A DNA stretch of 43,490 nt from a bacterium (lineage in GTDB: Bacteria; Chloroflexota; Dormibacteria; UBA8260; Bog-877). Shown here piece after piece: positions 1 to 7,146 of the stretch (within the stretch, counting starts at the first letter, position 1; every line of letters begins with the position of its first letter). The stretch is from positions 1-43,490 of the forward strand of contig JAJYWM010000252.1 in NCBI GenBank assembly GCA_021791455.1, written 5' to 3'. The position numbers and the translations under genes are program-made. The notes under the pieces were generated by a model that saw only the letters and a list, made by a program, of their open reading frames with translations, made no database searches and was not told the DNA's origin.

Positions 1-1275
1 GGTGGCGCACTGCCAGCGGCGACCCATGGCGTCGCGGATGTGCACATCGACCTTGGGGCCGTAGAAGGCTCCCTCCCCCGGGCTCACCTTGAAGGGCAGC
101 CCCTTGGCACCAAGTGCCCGCTCAAGTGCCGCCTCCGCCATCTGCCACATCTGATCGCTGCCGGCAGCTCGGGCGGGCTTGGTGCTGAGATCCACCTCCA
201 GATCGGAGAAGCCAAACCGACCCATCATCTCAGCCGCCAGGTCGAGTACCCCCAGCACCTCGGACTCTGCCTGCTCCTCCGTGCAGAAGATATGGGCGTC
301 GTCCTGAGTGAACCCCCTCACCCGCAGCAACCCGTGCAGGGTGCCGCTCCTCTGGAATCGGTACACCGACGCCAGCTCGGCCATCCGTAGAGGTAGTTCC
401 CGGTAGCTCCTTTGCCGCGACTTGTAGATCAGGATATGAAAGGGGCAGCTCATCGGCTTCACCCGATATCGGTCCCCCTCGACCTCCATCGGCCCGTACA
501 TCTCCTCGGCGAAGAATCCAAGGTGGCCACTCTGCTCCCACAGGTGCTCCCGGGCCAGGTGGGGGGTGTAGACCAGCTGGTAGCCGTGCCTCCTGTGCTC
601 CGCCCGCCAGTAGTCCTCGATCACGGTTCGCACGGTGGCACCGTTGGGATGCCACAGGATGAGCCCCTGGCCCAGCTCGTCCGAGAGGGAGAAGAGGTCG
701 AGCTCGCGGCCAAGCTTGCGATGGTCACGCTGCCTTGCCAGCTCCAGGTTCTCCAGGTAGCGGTCCAGGTCCGCCTGGCTGCCCCAGGCGGTGCCGTATA
801 TGCGCTGGAGCATCGGCTGGGTCTCATCCCCGTGCCAATACGCTCCTGCCGGATGCAGCAGCGCGAAGGCCGGGATCTCCCCGGCCTCGGCGACATGAGG
901 GCCGCGGCAGAGGTCGAAAAATGACCCCGTGCGATAGCAGCTGATCACCTCACCCTCGGGAATCCTCTCGATCAGCTCCACCTTGAACCGCTGGTGCAGG
1001 TCGCGAAACGCCTGGAGCGCCTCGTCGCGAGACAGTTCCGAGCGCTGATAGGCGGGGTGGCGCGCTTGAATCTCGCGCATCTTGCCCTCGATTCGAGGCA
1101 GGTCCTCATCGCTGAACCGCTGCCCACCGGGGAGCAGGAAGTCGTAGTAGAACCCGTCTTCGATCGACGGCCCGATCGCGTACTCCGCGCCCGGATACAG
1201 CTCCACCACGGCGGCAGCCATGAGATGGGCGGCGCTGTGCCTCAAAATTTCCAGATCCACGTCAGAACCTACCAT
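1..1275 (-). CDS. thrS: Threonyl-tRNA synthetase, 5' part (runs off the left edge), no TGS domain
   Basis: Charges tRNA-Thr with threonine in the cytoplasm. The 425 visible codons begin directly with the editing (N2) domain: HSAAH at residues 13-17 and CRGPH at 123-127 supply the His/His/Cys/His editing site. The class II catalytic core follows, with the zinc ligands in KPMSCPFH and TQDDAHIFC. The usual N-terminal TGS domain (about 60 residues) is absent: the frame upstream of the ATG at 1275 hits a stop about 20 codons away with no alternative ATG, GTG or TTG. The missing 3' part should hold the rest of the catalytic core and the anticodon-binding domain. No Shine-Dalgarno is visible; a TACAAT box ends 9 nt before the ATG, suggesting a leaderless mRNA. 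The gene is divergent from the tRNA-Val gene. The family call is secure and the start is likely. Confidence 0.95.
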   Translation of the reverse strand, partial: MVGSDVDLEILRHSAAHLMAAAVVELYPGAEYAIGPSIEDGFYYDFLLPGGQRFSDEDLPRIEGKMREIQARHPAYQRSELSRDEALQAFRDLHQRFKVELIERIPEGEVISCYRTGSFFDLCRGPHVAEAGEIPAFALLHPAGAYWHGDETQPMLQRIYGTAWGSQADLDRYLENLELARQRDHRKLGRELDLFSLSDELGQGLILWHPNGATVRTVIEDYWRAEHRRHGYQLVYTPHLAREHLWEQSGHLGFFAEEMYGPMEVEGDRYRVKPMSCPFHILIYKSRQRSYRELPLRMAELASVYRFQRSGTLHGLLRVRGFTQDDAHIFCTEEQAESEVLGVLDLAAEMMGRFGFSDLEVDLSTKPARAAGSDQMWQMAEAALERALGAKGLPFKVSPGEGAFYGPKVDVHIRDAMGRRWQCAT

Positions 1276-1284
1276 CAGGTTGAG

Positions 1285-1290
1285 ATTGTA
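1285..1290 (-). promoter_or_regulatory. Possible -10 box of thrS
   Basis: TACAAT on the minus strand (5 of 6 matches to TATAAT) ends 9 nt before the thrS ATG. With a start point about 7 nt downstream, the leader would be only 2-3 nt or none, which agrees with the lack of a ribosome binding site. No good -35 box is seen at 16-18 bp. Confidence 0.4.
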
Positions 1291-1333
1291 GAGGCGCGGG
1301 TAGCCAACGCCGGGGCGGCCCGAGCCCGGTGGC

Positions 1334-1339
1334 TATAAT
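1334..1339 (+). promoter_or_regulatory. -10 box of the tRNA-Val gene
   Basis: A perfect TATAAT lies 14 bp before the first base of the mature tRNA, as expected for a promoter giving a short 5' leader removed by RNase P. No convincing -35 box is seen about 17 bp upstream, where the sequence is G+C only. Confidence 0.55.
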
Positions 1340-1353
1340 CCGACCACTGAAGC

Positions 1354-1430
1354 GGGCGCATAGCTCAGGTGGTTAGAGCGCTACCCTGACACGGTAGAGG
1401 CCCCAGGTTCGACTCCTGGTGCGCCCACCA
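1354..1430 (+). tRNA. tRNA-Val (anticodon GAC), CCA encoded
   Basis: A complete cloverleaf can be drawn. The acceptor stem is GGGCGCA paired with TGCGCCC, and the D arm is GCTC/GAGC. The anticodon stem is CTACC/GGTAG with loop CTGACAC, giving anticodon GAC (valine, GUC/GUU codons). The T arm is CCAGG/CCTGG with loop TTCGACT. The discriminator A is at 1427 and the 3' CCA is encoded at 1428-1430. A TATAAT box lies just upstream. No clear intrinsic terminator follows; GACCC/GGGTC near 1439-1463 has a 14-nt loop and no T run. Confidence 0.97.
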
Positions 1431-2085
1431 TCCTTCGGACCCTTGCATCTCCTGACGGGTCTTCCGTGACTGGCCCGGCTCACCAGCGGCGAATGAACCT
1501 CTCCTCGCCGCTACCCGGGTACCACTCCCGCCCAGCACCTCTGAATCGGTACACGTTGTGGATGGTGGCGCCTGTGGAGCTGCCCCGCGCACCCTCTTGA
1601 CCGTGGGGAGCCGAACCAACCCAGATGGCCTGTACCACCGTCTAGGCAAGATTGGCGGCTCCACGCCCAGGCCTCCGCCAGAGCCCGCCTCACGCCCCGG
1701 GGGTGTCGCGGCGGCCGACCGGCTCCATCGAGCCAGGGCGGGCCGGCCCGAACAGGGCCAACGGACTGGCGCTCCGACTTGTGCGACCTGAAGGGCTCGG
1801 AGGGTGGGCCGGGGGACGCCCCTGCTGCTCCCGCACCATAGTGGTCAGCCCACGCGATGGCAAGCAGCCGGCAGGTTCCTGGGCCAGTGCGCAATCACTC
1901 ACCGGGAGCGCTGTGCCCTGCACCCCAGGGGTCCTACGAGGCGCCATCCGCGCCCTGCGGACCGGGCTTTTCCACACCCCGAGATGGGGAAAAAGGGGAC
2001 AACTTAAATGCCAACTTCAGCGCACGAAACCCAAGAATTTTTGGTGGATTACTGGCATTGACGGCCACCCCCGGGGGGGCCTACC
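1431..2085. other. Stretch without a recognisable gene
   Basis: I see no convincing coding region, tRNA, SRP RNA, RNase P RNA or tmRNA signature here. Several open frames cross it on both strands, but their translations are Pro/Arg/Gly-rich and show no family motif; one merely reads through the antisense of the tRNA. Most of it is GC-rich. From about 1975 to 2060 it becomes locally A/T-richer, including a GGGGAAAAAGGGG stretch, just before the small gene at 2086. This part may hold that gene's promoter, but I cannot assign boxes with confidence. Confidence 0.5.
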
Positions 2086-2373
2086 ATGGCTCCCGTGGCA
2101 TCGTCTCGCAGGTCTTCTCCAGCGCTCCGTGTCTGCGCCCGCTCGGGCTGTCCCAACCTGGTCAACAAGCAGACCGCAAAGTACTGCAGCGTGCGCTGTT
2201 CCGCAGAGGACCCGGACCGCCGGGCCCGTCTCAGCGAACGCGCTAGGTCGGGCCGCCTGCTGCCCCTGGCACGACAGCTTCCCCTTGACTTCGACAGCGA
2301 GGAGGTGCGGCTGGCCACGCTCGCCTCCGAGCGTGAGGAGGTTCCCCAGGGACTGTCCCGGTGGGCGGTTTGA
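2086..2373 (+). CDS. Small protein with a four-cysteine (putative zinc-binding) motif
   Basis: A 95-residue protein of unknown function. Residues 17-38 carry a C-x4-C-x11-C-x3-C pattern, with the third and fourth cysteines in KYCSVRC. This resembles short zinc-knuckle proteins. The motif is followed by an Arg/Glu-rich segment and a C-terminal part without features. The ATG at 2086 follows a G-rich tract that could serve as ribosome binding site. Its 3' end is only 9 bp from the 3' end of a second small cysteine-motif gene on the opposite strand. The cysteine pattern makes a real gene more likely than not. I do not recognise a named family. Confidence 0.55.
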   Translation: MAPVASSRRSSPALRVCARSGCPNLVNKQTAKYCSVRCSAEDPDRRARLSERARSGRLLPLARQLPLDFDSEEVRLATLASEREEVPQGLSRWAV

Positions 2374-2382
2374 GGCCGACGG

Positions 2383-2565
2383 TCAGCTGATCGGCGCCCG
2401 AGGGCGCAGCATCGCCTCGGCGGTGCGGATGTCGGCCTGGGTCACGCTGACCACGAGGCTCTGCTCGCAGCGGTGGCAGATGATGTGGAAGTTGGTCGGC
2501 TGCGGGATGTCCCGGGCCACCTCCTGCCGGAACCCGCAACCCTCGCAAGTGACTACCGCTCGCAT
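2383..2565 (-). CDS. Small zinc-ribbon-like protein
   Basis: A roughly 60-residue protein with two CxxC motifs (TCEGCGF near residue 7 and ICHRCEQ near residue 30), typical of a zinc ribbon, followed by a short acidic/helical tail. The function is unknown. The ATG at 2565 is preferred over a TTG at 2577 because the cysteine motif begins shortly after it. The gene follows the MFS exporter gene by 63 bp in the same direction and could be the last gene of the long minus-strand run. It converges with the other small cysteine-motif gene. The paired CxxC spacing supports a real protein. Confidence 0.6.
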   Translation of the reverse strand: MRAVVTCEGCGFRQEVARDIPQPTNFHIICHRCEQSLVVSVTQADIRTAEAMLRPRAPIS

Positions 2566-2628
2566 GGGCCCATTCAAGCGGGCCCTGGCACCACCTGGAC
2601 CCTTCGCCAGAGGATCTTTATCGAATCG

Positions 2629-3972
2629 CTACGGATTCGTAACCGGTCCCGACGCCCCCCGTCCCGGGCCTCTGCCCCAGGCCCGAGTTCCCGCCACCAG
2701 CCCGGTGACCGCCAGGCACAGTCCCATGAAGGCGATCACGTCGCTGGCTCCGATGACGTCCGCGATCGCTCCTGCCACCAGCAGTGGCAGGGCGATGGCG
2801 AGGTTGATCACCAGGAAGGCCCCCCCGAAGATCCGCCCTCTGGTCGACTCCTCCGTCCCCTCCTGGATCAGCACCAGGCACGGGATCAGCACCGCCCCCA
2901 ACCCGGCTCCGAACAGGACCGCCAGCAAAACCGCGAGCGGAACCAGCGTCCCGTCCAGGTGCAGGCTGTGGAGCAGGGGAGGCAGAAGCCCGAGGATCAG
3001 CATCGCGACGCCGGCCAGCACCAACCCGCCCACCACCGAGCGCACCCCGTGGGCCGAGGTGCCGCGGCGGCTCACCACCATGCCCGTGAGCACCATGCCG
3101 AAGGTGGCTGGAATGAGCAGGATGTAGCTGTTCTGGGGTGCCTGCAGGAGCACGTGCTGCATGTAGCCGGCGGACAGGGCGAAGATGGTGAAGACGACCA
3201 CCAGCGCCAGGGTCAGCATGCCGAATGCGAAGGGCAGGACCCCGCTGTCACGGATGACCACCAGCACCTCCCGGACCTCTCTGATGGAGTTGGCGCCCTG
3301 GTCCTGGGAACCCTGGGTCCTTGCCGCGGCCAGGCGGGAGCGGATGAGCCAGATGGCTCCCGATGCACCCATGAAGAGTGCGGCTCCGAAGTAGTAGGGG
3401 CCCTCCATGCCCAGCAGGCGCTGCGCGATCGAGGCCAGCGGCACCGAGACCACGATGGTCATCACGATGGTTACCGTGAACAGGGACGTGGCTGCCGACA
3501 GTTGACTTCGCTTTACCAGGCTCGGGATGCTGGCCGCCTCGGCGGGGGCGAACAGCTGGCCGACACCCGCGAAGACCAGGGTGATCGCGTAGAGGGGCAG
3601 GACCTGGTGTTGGGCCACCCCCGTGAGCTCCAGCGCCGGGACCCCTAGCACCATCACCCCCCGGCTCAGGTTGGTCCAGATCATGAGCGTCTTCTTGTCG
3701 TAGCGGTCGGCAAAGATACCCGCCGGGACCGACAAGAAGACGGCGGGGATGGTGTATGCGAGCAGCAGCGCGGCGTCGCTGAGGTACAGGTGGGTCAAGG
3801 AGTAGATCGACAGGAGCAGCGAGAAGGCGAAGAACTTGTCCCCCAGCTGGGCCGCGACCTGCGCCCCCCAGAGGAGTCGAAAGTCACGGTTCTTCAGCGT
3901 CTCGCGGAAGCCCGCAGGACCCGGGGATGACGCCGTCTGGGCCGCACCGACCCGCTGGCCCACAGCCGTCAT
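2629..3972 (-). CDS. MFS transporter (probable drug/metabolite exporter, MFS_3/EntS-like)
   Basis: A 447-residue polytopic membrane protein with about 12 hydrophobic segments. The N-terminal half has the order typical of the MFS_3 family: FRLLWGAQ before helix 1, then the loop 2-3 motif FADRYDKKTLMIW, then GQLFAPAEAASIPSLV before helix 5. It ends in a short, basic, Pro/Gly-rich tail. Related proteins export macrolides or siderophores by proton antiport; the substrate here cannot be told from sequence. The ATG at 3972 lies 13 bp after the rsmA stop, so it is probably cotranscribed at the end of the long operon. Confidence 0.85.
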   Translation of the reverse strand: MTAVGQRVGAAQTASSPGPAGFRETLKNRDFRLLWGAQVAAQLGDKFFAFSLLLSIYSLTHLYLSDAALLLAYTIPAVFLSVPAGIFADRYDKKTLMIWTNLSRGVMVLGVPALELTGVAQHQVLPLYAITLVFAGVGQLFAPAEAASIPSLVKRSQLSAATSLFTVTIVMTIVVSVPLASIAQRLLGMEGPYYFGAALFMGASGAIWLIRSRLAAARTQGSQDQGANSIREVREVLVVIRDSGVLPFAFGMLTLALVVVFTIFALSAGYMQHVLLQAPQNSYILLIPATFGMVLTGMVVSRRGTSAHGVRSVVGGLVLAGVAMLILGLLPPLLHSLHLDGTLVPLAVLLAVLFGAGLGAVLIPCLVLIQEGTEESTRGRIFGGAFLVINLAIALPLLVAGAIADVIGASDVIAFMGLCLAVTGLVAGTRAWGRGPGRGASGPVTNP

Positions 3973-3985
3973 GGGGGCGAATATA

Positions 3986-4840
3986 TCATCCGGTGGAGCT
4001 GCGGCTCACCTCGGAGGCGAGTCGCACCCACTCGTCGGTCCCGAGCGCTCCGGGACGGCTGGCTGGGTCTATCCTGGCGGCCATCAGAACCTTCGACGCC
4101 TCCCTTGAGTCAATCCCAAGCGCTCCCGCCAACCCGTGGTGAAGCTGCTTGCGCCGCTGCTGAAAGATCGGCCTGGCCAGCGCCATGATCTGCGACGGGT
4201 TCCCCCCGGGGGCATCTCGACGGGGCCGGGTGATGAGCAGGGAGCTGGTTACCTTGGGGCGCGGCCAAAAGCTCTCAGGCCCCACGTCGAACGCGATCTC
4301 CACCTCCGCCACAAGGCGAAGGGCCAGGGTGGAAAGGGACCAGTCGCCAAGGTCCGCGGCGAGGCGGCGGGCCACCTCCCGCTGGACCAGGAGGTGACAC
4401 GCCGCTGGTTGCGGCCTCCACTCCGTCAGCCGCTGCAGCACGGCCCCGGTCAGCTGGTAGGGGAGGTTCGCCGCCACTCGGAAGATGGGTGCCAGGTTGA
4501 GATCGCCAGGCGCAACCCGGAGCACATCCGCCTCCATTACCTGAAACTCGGGATGGCTGGCCCTGAGCAACCCCAGGGCCGCCACGCAGCGGGGATCCAC
4601 CTCGATCCCGAGGACGGAGTACCCTGCCGCCAGCAGGCCCTGGCTCAGCGCCCCCAGACCACTTCCAATCTCAACGATCTGGCCCCGGCTGGGGCCTTCC
4701 CCATCCAGGGTGGCGACGATGGCGTCCCGGGCTGCCTGGTCGACCAAGAAGTTCTGGCCCATGCCGTGTTGGGGCACGACCCGGAACCTGCGGGCCACCG
4801 CCCTAGCCGTCTCCTCCCGGCAGAGGTCGGGAGCGGTCAT
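3986..4840 (-). CDS. rsmA: 16S rRNA dimethyladenosine transferase
   Basis: RsmA/KsgA dimethylates two adjacent adenines in the 3'-terminal hairpin (helix 45) of 16S rRNA during late small-subunit assembly. Seen in the sequence: GQNFLVD near the N-terminus, the SAM-binding EIGSGLGALSQ, the acidic GIEVDP, the catalytic NLPYQLTG (NLPY motif), FWPRPKVTSSL, and a helical C-terminal domain with FQQRRKQL. An in-frame start 22 codons upstream exists, but the ATG at 4840 overlaps the tatD stop by 4 bp (ATGA) and fits family length (284 residues), so it is chosen. It sits in the common tatD-rsmA order. Confidence 0.95.
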   Translation of the reverse strand: MTAPDLCREETARAVARRFRVVPQHGMGQNFLVDQAARDAIVATLDGEGPSRGQIVEIGSGLGALSQGLLAAGYSVLGIEVDPRCVAALGLLRASHPEFQVMEADVLRVAPGDLNLAPIFRVAANLPYQLTGAVLQRLTEWRPQPAACHLLVQREVARRLAADLGDWSLSTLALRLVAEVEIAFDVGPESFWPRPKVTSSLLITRPRRDAPGGNPSQIMALARPIFQQRRKQLHHGLAGALGIDSREASKVLMAARIDPASRPGALGTDEWVRLASEVSRSSTG

Positions 4841-5631
4841 GGCACGGGTATCTGAAAGAAGCCTCGAGCGTTCTCGCTGGTCACCGCGGCCAGCGTCTCC
4901 AGGCACTCTCCGCGTTCCAGCGCCACCCGGCTGGCTGTGGAACGGACCATGGCCGGCTCACACACCGTCCCCCTGGTGGGATGGGGCGCCAGAAAGGGGG
5001 CGTCGGTCTCCAACATCAGAAGCTCGGCCGGCACCGCCCTCAGCGCGGACCGCAGATCTTGAGCTGAACTGAAGGTCACGTTGCCCGCGAACGAACACAT
5101 GAGGCCCCGCTCGGCTGCTTCGGCGGCGAACGGGGCGTCGCCGCTGAAGCAGTGCAACATCACCGCCCCGCCGGGGCCTTGGTCCAGCGCTTGAAGCACG
5201 TCCGCGTGGGCCAGGCGCTGGTGCACCACGACCGGAAGCCCGACCTCCGCGGCGAGAGCCAACATGGTCCTGAACATCTCCCGCTGCACCGACCTCGGGG
5301 TGGGATCGCACCCGGGCCTGGCTAGGTAGTCGAGGCCTATCTCGCCCACCGCCACCGCTCTAGGGTGGCGAAGCAGCTGGCGGAGCTCGTCCAGCTCATG
5401 ATCCGTGGGGGGCCGTGGATTGGAGGGATGCCAGCCGGCGGTGAAGTAGACCTCAGAGTGGAGGTCGGCCAGGGCACAGGCGTCACGGCTGTCGGCCAGG
5501 CCGTCCCCGCTGGTGACCACCTGGTGCACGGAGGCCCGGTGGGCGCTCTCCAGCGCCCGCCCGACGTCGAGCCCACGACGCGCCATCTCGTCGAGATGGC
5601 AGTGGGCATCGACGAGCGACAGCTCAGGCAT
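4837..5631 (-). CDS. tatD: TatD family metal-dependent deoxyribonuclease
   Basis: A TIM-barrel hydrolase that degrades DNA (3'-5' exonuclease in studied members). Metal ligands are visible in order: HCHLD at residues 10-14, GEIGLDY, VVHQRLAH, MLHCFSG and the terminal LETDAPFLAP. The protein from the ATG at 5631 has 264 residues, normal for the family. Upstream in-frame codons exist but precede no conserved sequence, and this ATG overlaps the end of rsmI by 8 bp. The following rsmA start overlaps the tatD stop, so rsmI, tatD and rsmA are probably translationally coupled. Confidence 0.93.
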   Translation of the reverse strand: MPELSLVDAHCHLDEMARRGLDVGRALESAHRASVHQVVTSGDGLADSRDACALADLHSEVYFTAGWHPSNPRPPTDHELDELRQLLRHPRAVAVGEIGLDYLARPGCDPTPRSVQREMFRTMLALAAEVGLPVVVHQRLAHADVLQALDQGPGGAVMLHCFSGDAPFAAEAAERGLMCSFAGNVTFSSAQDLRSALRAVPAELLMLETDAPFLAPHPTRGTVCEPAMVRSTASRVALERGECLETLAAVTSENARGFFQIPVP

Positions 5632-6316
5632 TCCGCAAGGCCCGCACGCCGCTCCTCGGACTGGCTTCGACGACCACTGTGCACTCCCCTCTCGGGGGGT
5701 GCTCACGAAAGGTCAGTGCCAGTTCGGAACCGGTGCCGCGATACCAGCTCTCATGGAGCTTGGAGATCTCGCGGCCCACCGCGACCCGGCGCTCCCCCAG
5801 CGCTTCCGCGATCCATTCAAGCGTCTTCGCCAGCCGGCGAGGAGACTCGTAAAACACCACGGCGACCGTCGGGTCCTCGGGCAGAAGGCGAAGCAGACGG
5901 CCCCTGGCCCGGGGCAGAAATCCGAGGAAGAGAAAGCGGTCGGCCCGAAGCCCACTGGCGGCGACCGCCGCCACCACCGCGGAAGGGCCGGGGACGCAGA
6001 GGACGGTAAATCCGCTGGTCCTGGCGGCATCCACCACCCTGCGCCCCGGGTCGGAGATCGCCGGCATCCCCGCGTCGGAGATCAATGCGACATCACCCAC
6101 CTGCAGGGCTTGGAGCACCAGCTCGATGCGCTCGACCTCGTGCTCTCCAGGCAAGGAGATGTACCTTGGACGGCCGCCGATTCCAGTCAGCAGCCGACCG
6201 CTATGCCTGGAGTCCTCGGCGACCACGACCGGCGACTCCAGCAGGACTCGCCTTGCCCTTGGGGAGAGGTCCTCCAGGTTTCCGATCGGGGTGGCCACGA
6301 CGTGCAGCGTCCCCAC
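5624..6316 (-). CDS. rsmI: 16S rRNA (cytidine-1402 2'-O) methyltransferase
   Basis: RsmI methylates the ribose of C1402 in the decoding centre of 16S rRNA using SAM. Family signatures: TPIGNLEDLSPRA at the N-terminus, AEDSRHSGRLL, ISDAGMPAISDPG, VPGPSAVVAAVAASG, LFLGFLPR, FYESPRRL and GREISKLHE. The length is 230 residues. The third motif reads GMP where many members have GTP, a mild variation. The GTG start at 6316 lies 5 bp after the nadE stop, and the 3' end overlaps tatD by 8 bp. Confidence 0.95.
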   Translation of the reverse strand: MGTLHVVATPIGNLEDLSPRARRVLLESPVVVAEDSRHSGRLLTGIGGRPRYISLPGEHEVERIELVLQALQVGDVALISDAGMPAISDPGRRVVDAARTSGFTVLCVPGPSAVVAAVAASGLRADRFLFLGFLPRARGRLLRLLPEDPTVAVVFYESPRRLAKTLEWIAEALGERRVAVGREISKLHESWYRGTGSELALTFREHPPRGECTVVVEASPRSGVRALRNA

Positions 6317-6321
6317 CTCGA

Positions 6322-7146
6322 TCAGTGGCCCCAGTCGCGGGGGTAGCGAAAGTCGATCTCAACCGTACGGGCGGACAGTTTGGCTATCAAGGGTGGGCGC
6401 CGCTTGAACTGGTTCCTCCTGACCCGCGCCAACACCGCACCGACCACCGTGGGGGCGAAACCCAGCCTGGCCAACTCGTCCAGCGGGTCGCGCAGGTCCA
6501 CCAGATGGAAGAGGATCCGATCTGCCTGAGCGTAGGTGAACCCCAGGTCGTCCTCATCCAGCTGCCCCTCGAACAGGTCGGCAGACGGCCGCTTGCTGAC
6601 CAGTGCCTCGGGCAGCCGGAGATGCCTGGCCAACTGGTAGACCTGGGTCTTGTAGAGGTCGCCCAGTGGGTTTAGAGCATGCGCCATGTCCCCGTGCAGG
6701 GTGCCGTACCCCAAAAGAAGCTCCGACTTGTTTGAGGTCCCCAGCACCAGCATCGAACGCTCCTGGGAGATGTCGTAGACGACCGACATCCGCTCCCGGG
6801 CCATCTTGTTTCCCCTCCGATTCTGATCCTCGCTGGGGTGGGCCTCGAAGTAGGCGTCGATCTGAGGGGTTATGTCGATCTCCAGCAGCTCGGCCTTGAG
6901 GGTCCGCGCCAGTGCCCTGGCGTCCAACAGGCTGTCCTTGGAACTCTGCCGGTATGGAAGCGCCACCCCCACCACGGACTGGGGACCGAGGGCCTCGACC
7001 GCCAGCCAGAACGCCAGAGCCGAATCTATGCCCCCGGACACCGCGACCACCACCCCGACCGCACCCACCTTGAGCACCTCGTCGCGTATGAACAGCCGCA
7101 GGATGTGGCAGGCCAGCTCCGCGTTGATCTCCAGCTCAGAGTCCAC
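6322..7146 (-). CDS. nadE: NAD+ synthetase, synthetase domain only
   Basis: Converts deamido-NAD to NAD+ with ATP and ammonia, the last step of NAD synthesis. The PP-loop SGGIDSALAFWLA starts near residue 39. Other conserved blocks are ALPYRQSS, GTSNKSELLLGYGTLHGD, NPLGDLYKTQVY, and the C-terminal KRPSADLFEGQLDEDDLG and RNQFKRRPP. The 274-residue length is that of the ammonia-type enzyme. However, the gene immediately before it encodes a free-standing glutaminase of the kind normally fused to NadE, with an 11-bp overlap, so the pair probably acts as a glutamine-dependent NAD synthetase in two polypeptides. Start: GTG at 7146. Confidence 0.92.
   Translation of the reverse strand: MDSELEINAELACHILRLFIRDEVLKVGAVGVVVAVSGGIDSALAFWLAVEALGPQSVVGVALPYRQSSKDSLLDARALARTLKAELLEIDITPQIDAYFEAHPSEDQNRRGNKMARERMSVVYDISQERSMLVLGTSNKSELLLGYGTLHGDMAHALNPLGDLYKTQVYQLARHLRLPEALVSKRPSADLFEGQLDEDDLGFTYAQADRILFHLVDLRDPLDELARLGFAPTVVGAVLARVRRNQFKRRPPLIAKLSARTVEIDFRYPRDWGH

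Noticed and set aside
1365..1664. A 99-codon minus-strand open frame ending WWAHQESNLGPLPCQ
   Set aside because: Its end is the antisense translation of the tRNA-Val gene, a well-known annotation artefact; the rest has no motif.
1652..3127. A 491-codon plus-strand open frame
   Set aside because: Pro/Arg/Ser-rich GC-driven shadow that runs across the small cysteine-motif genes and into the MFS gene antisense; no domain pattern.
2473..3648. A 391-codon plus-strand frame rich in His, Gln, Arg and Asp
   Set aside because: Antisense of the MFS transporter; its low-complexity composition follows from the opposite strand's hydrophobic codons.
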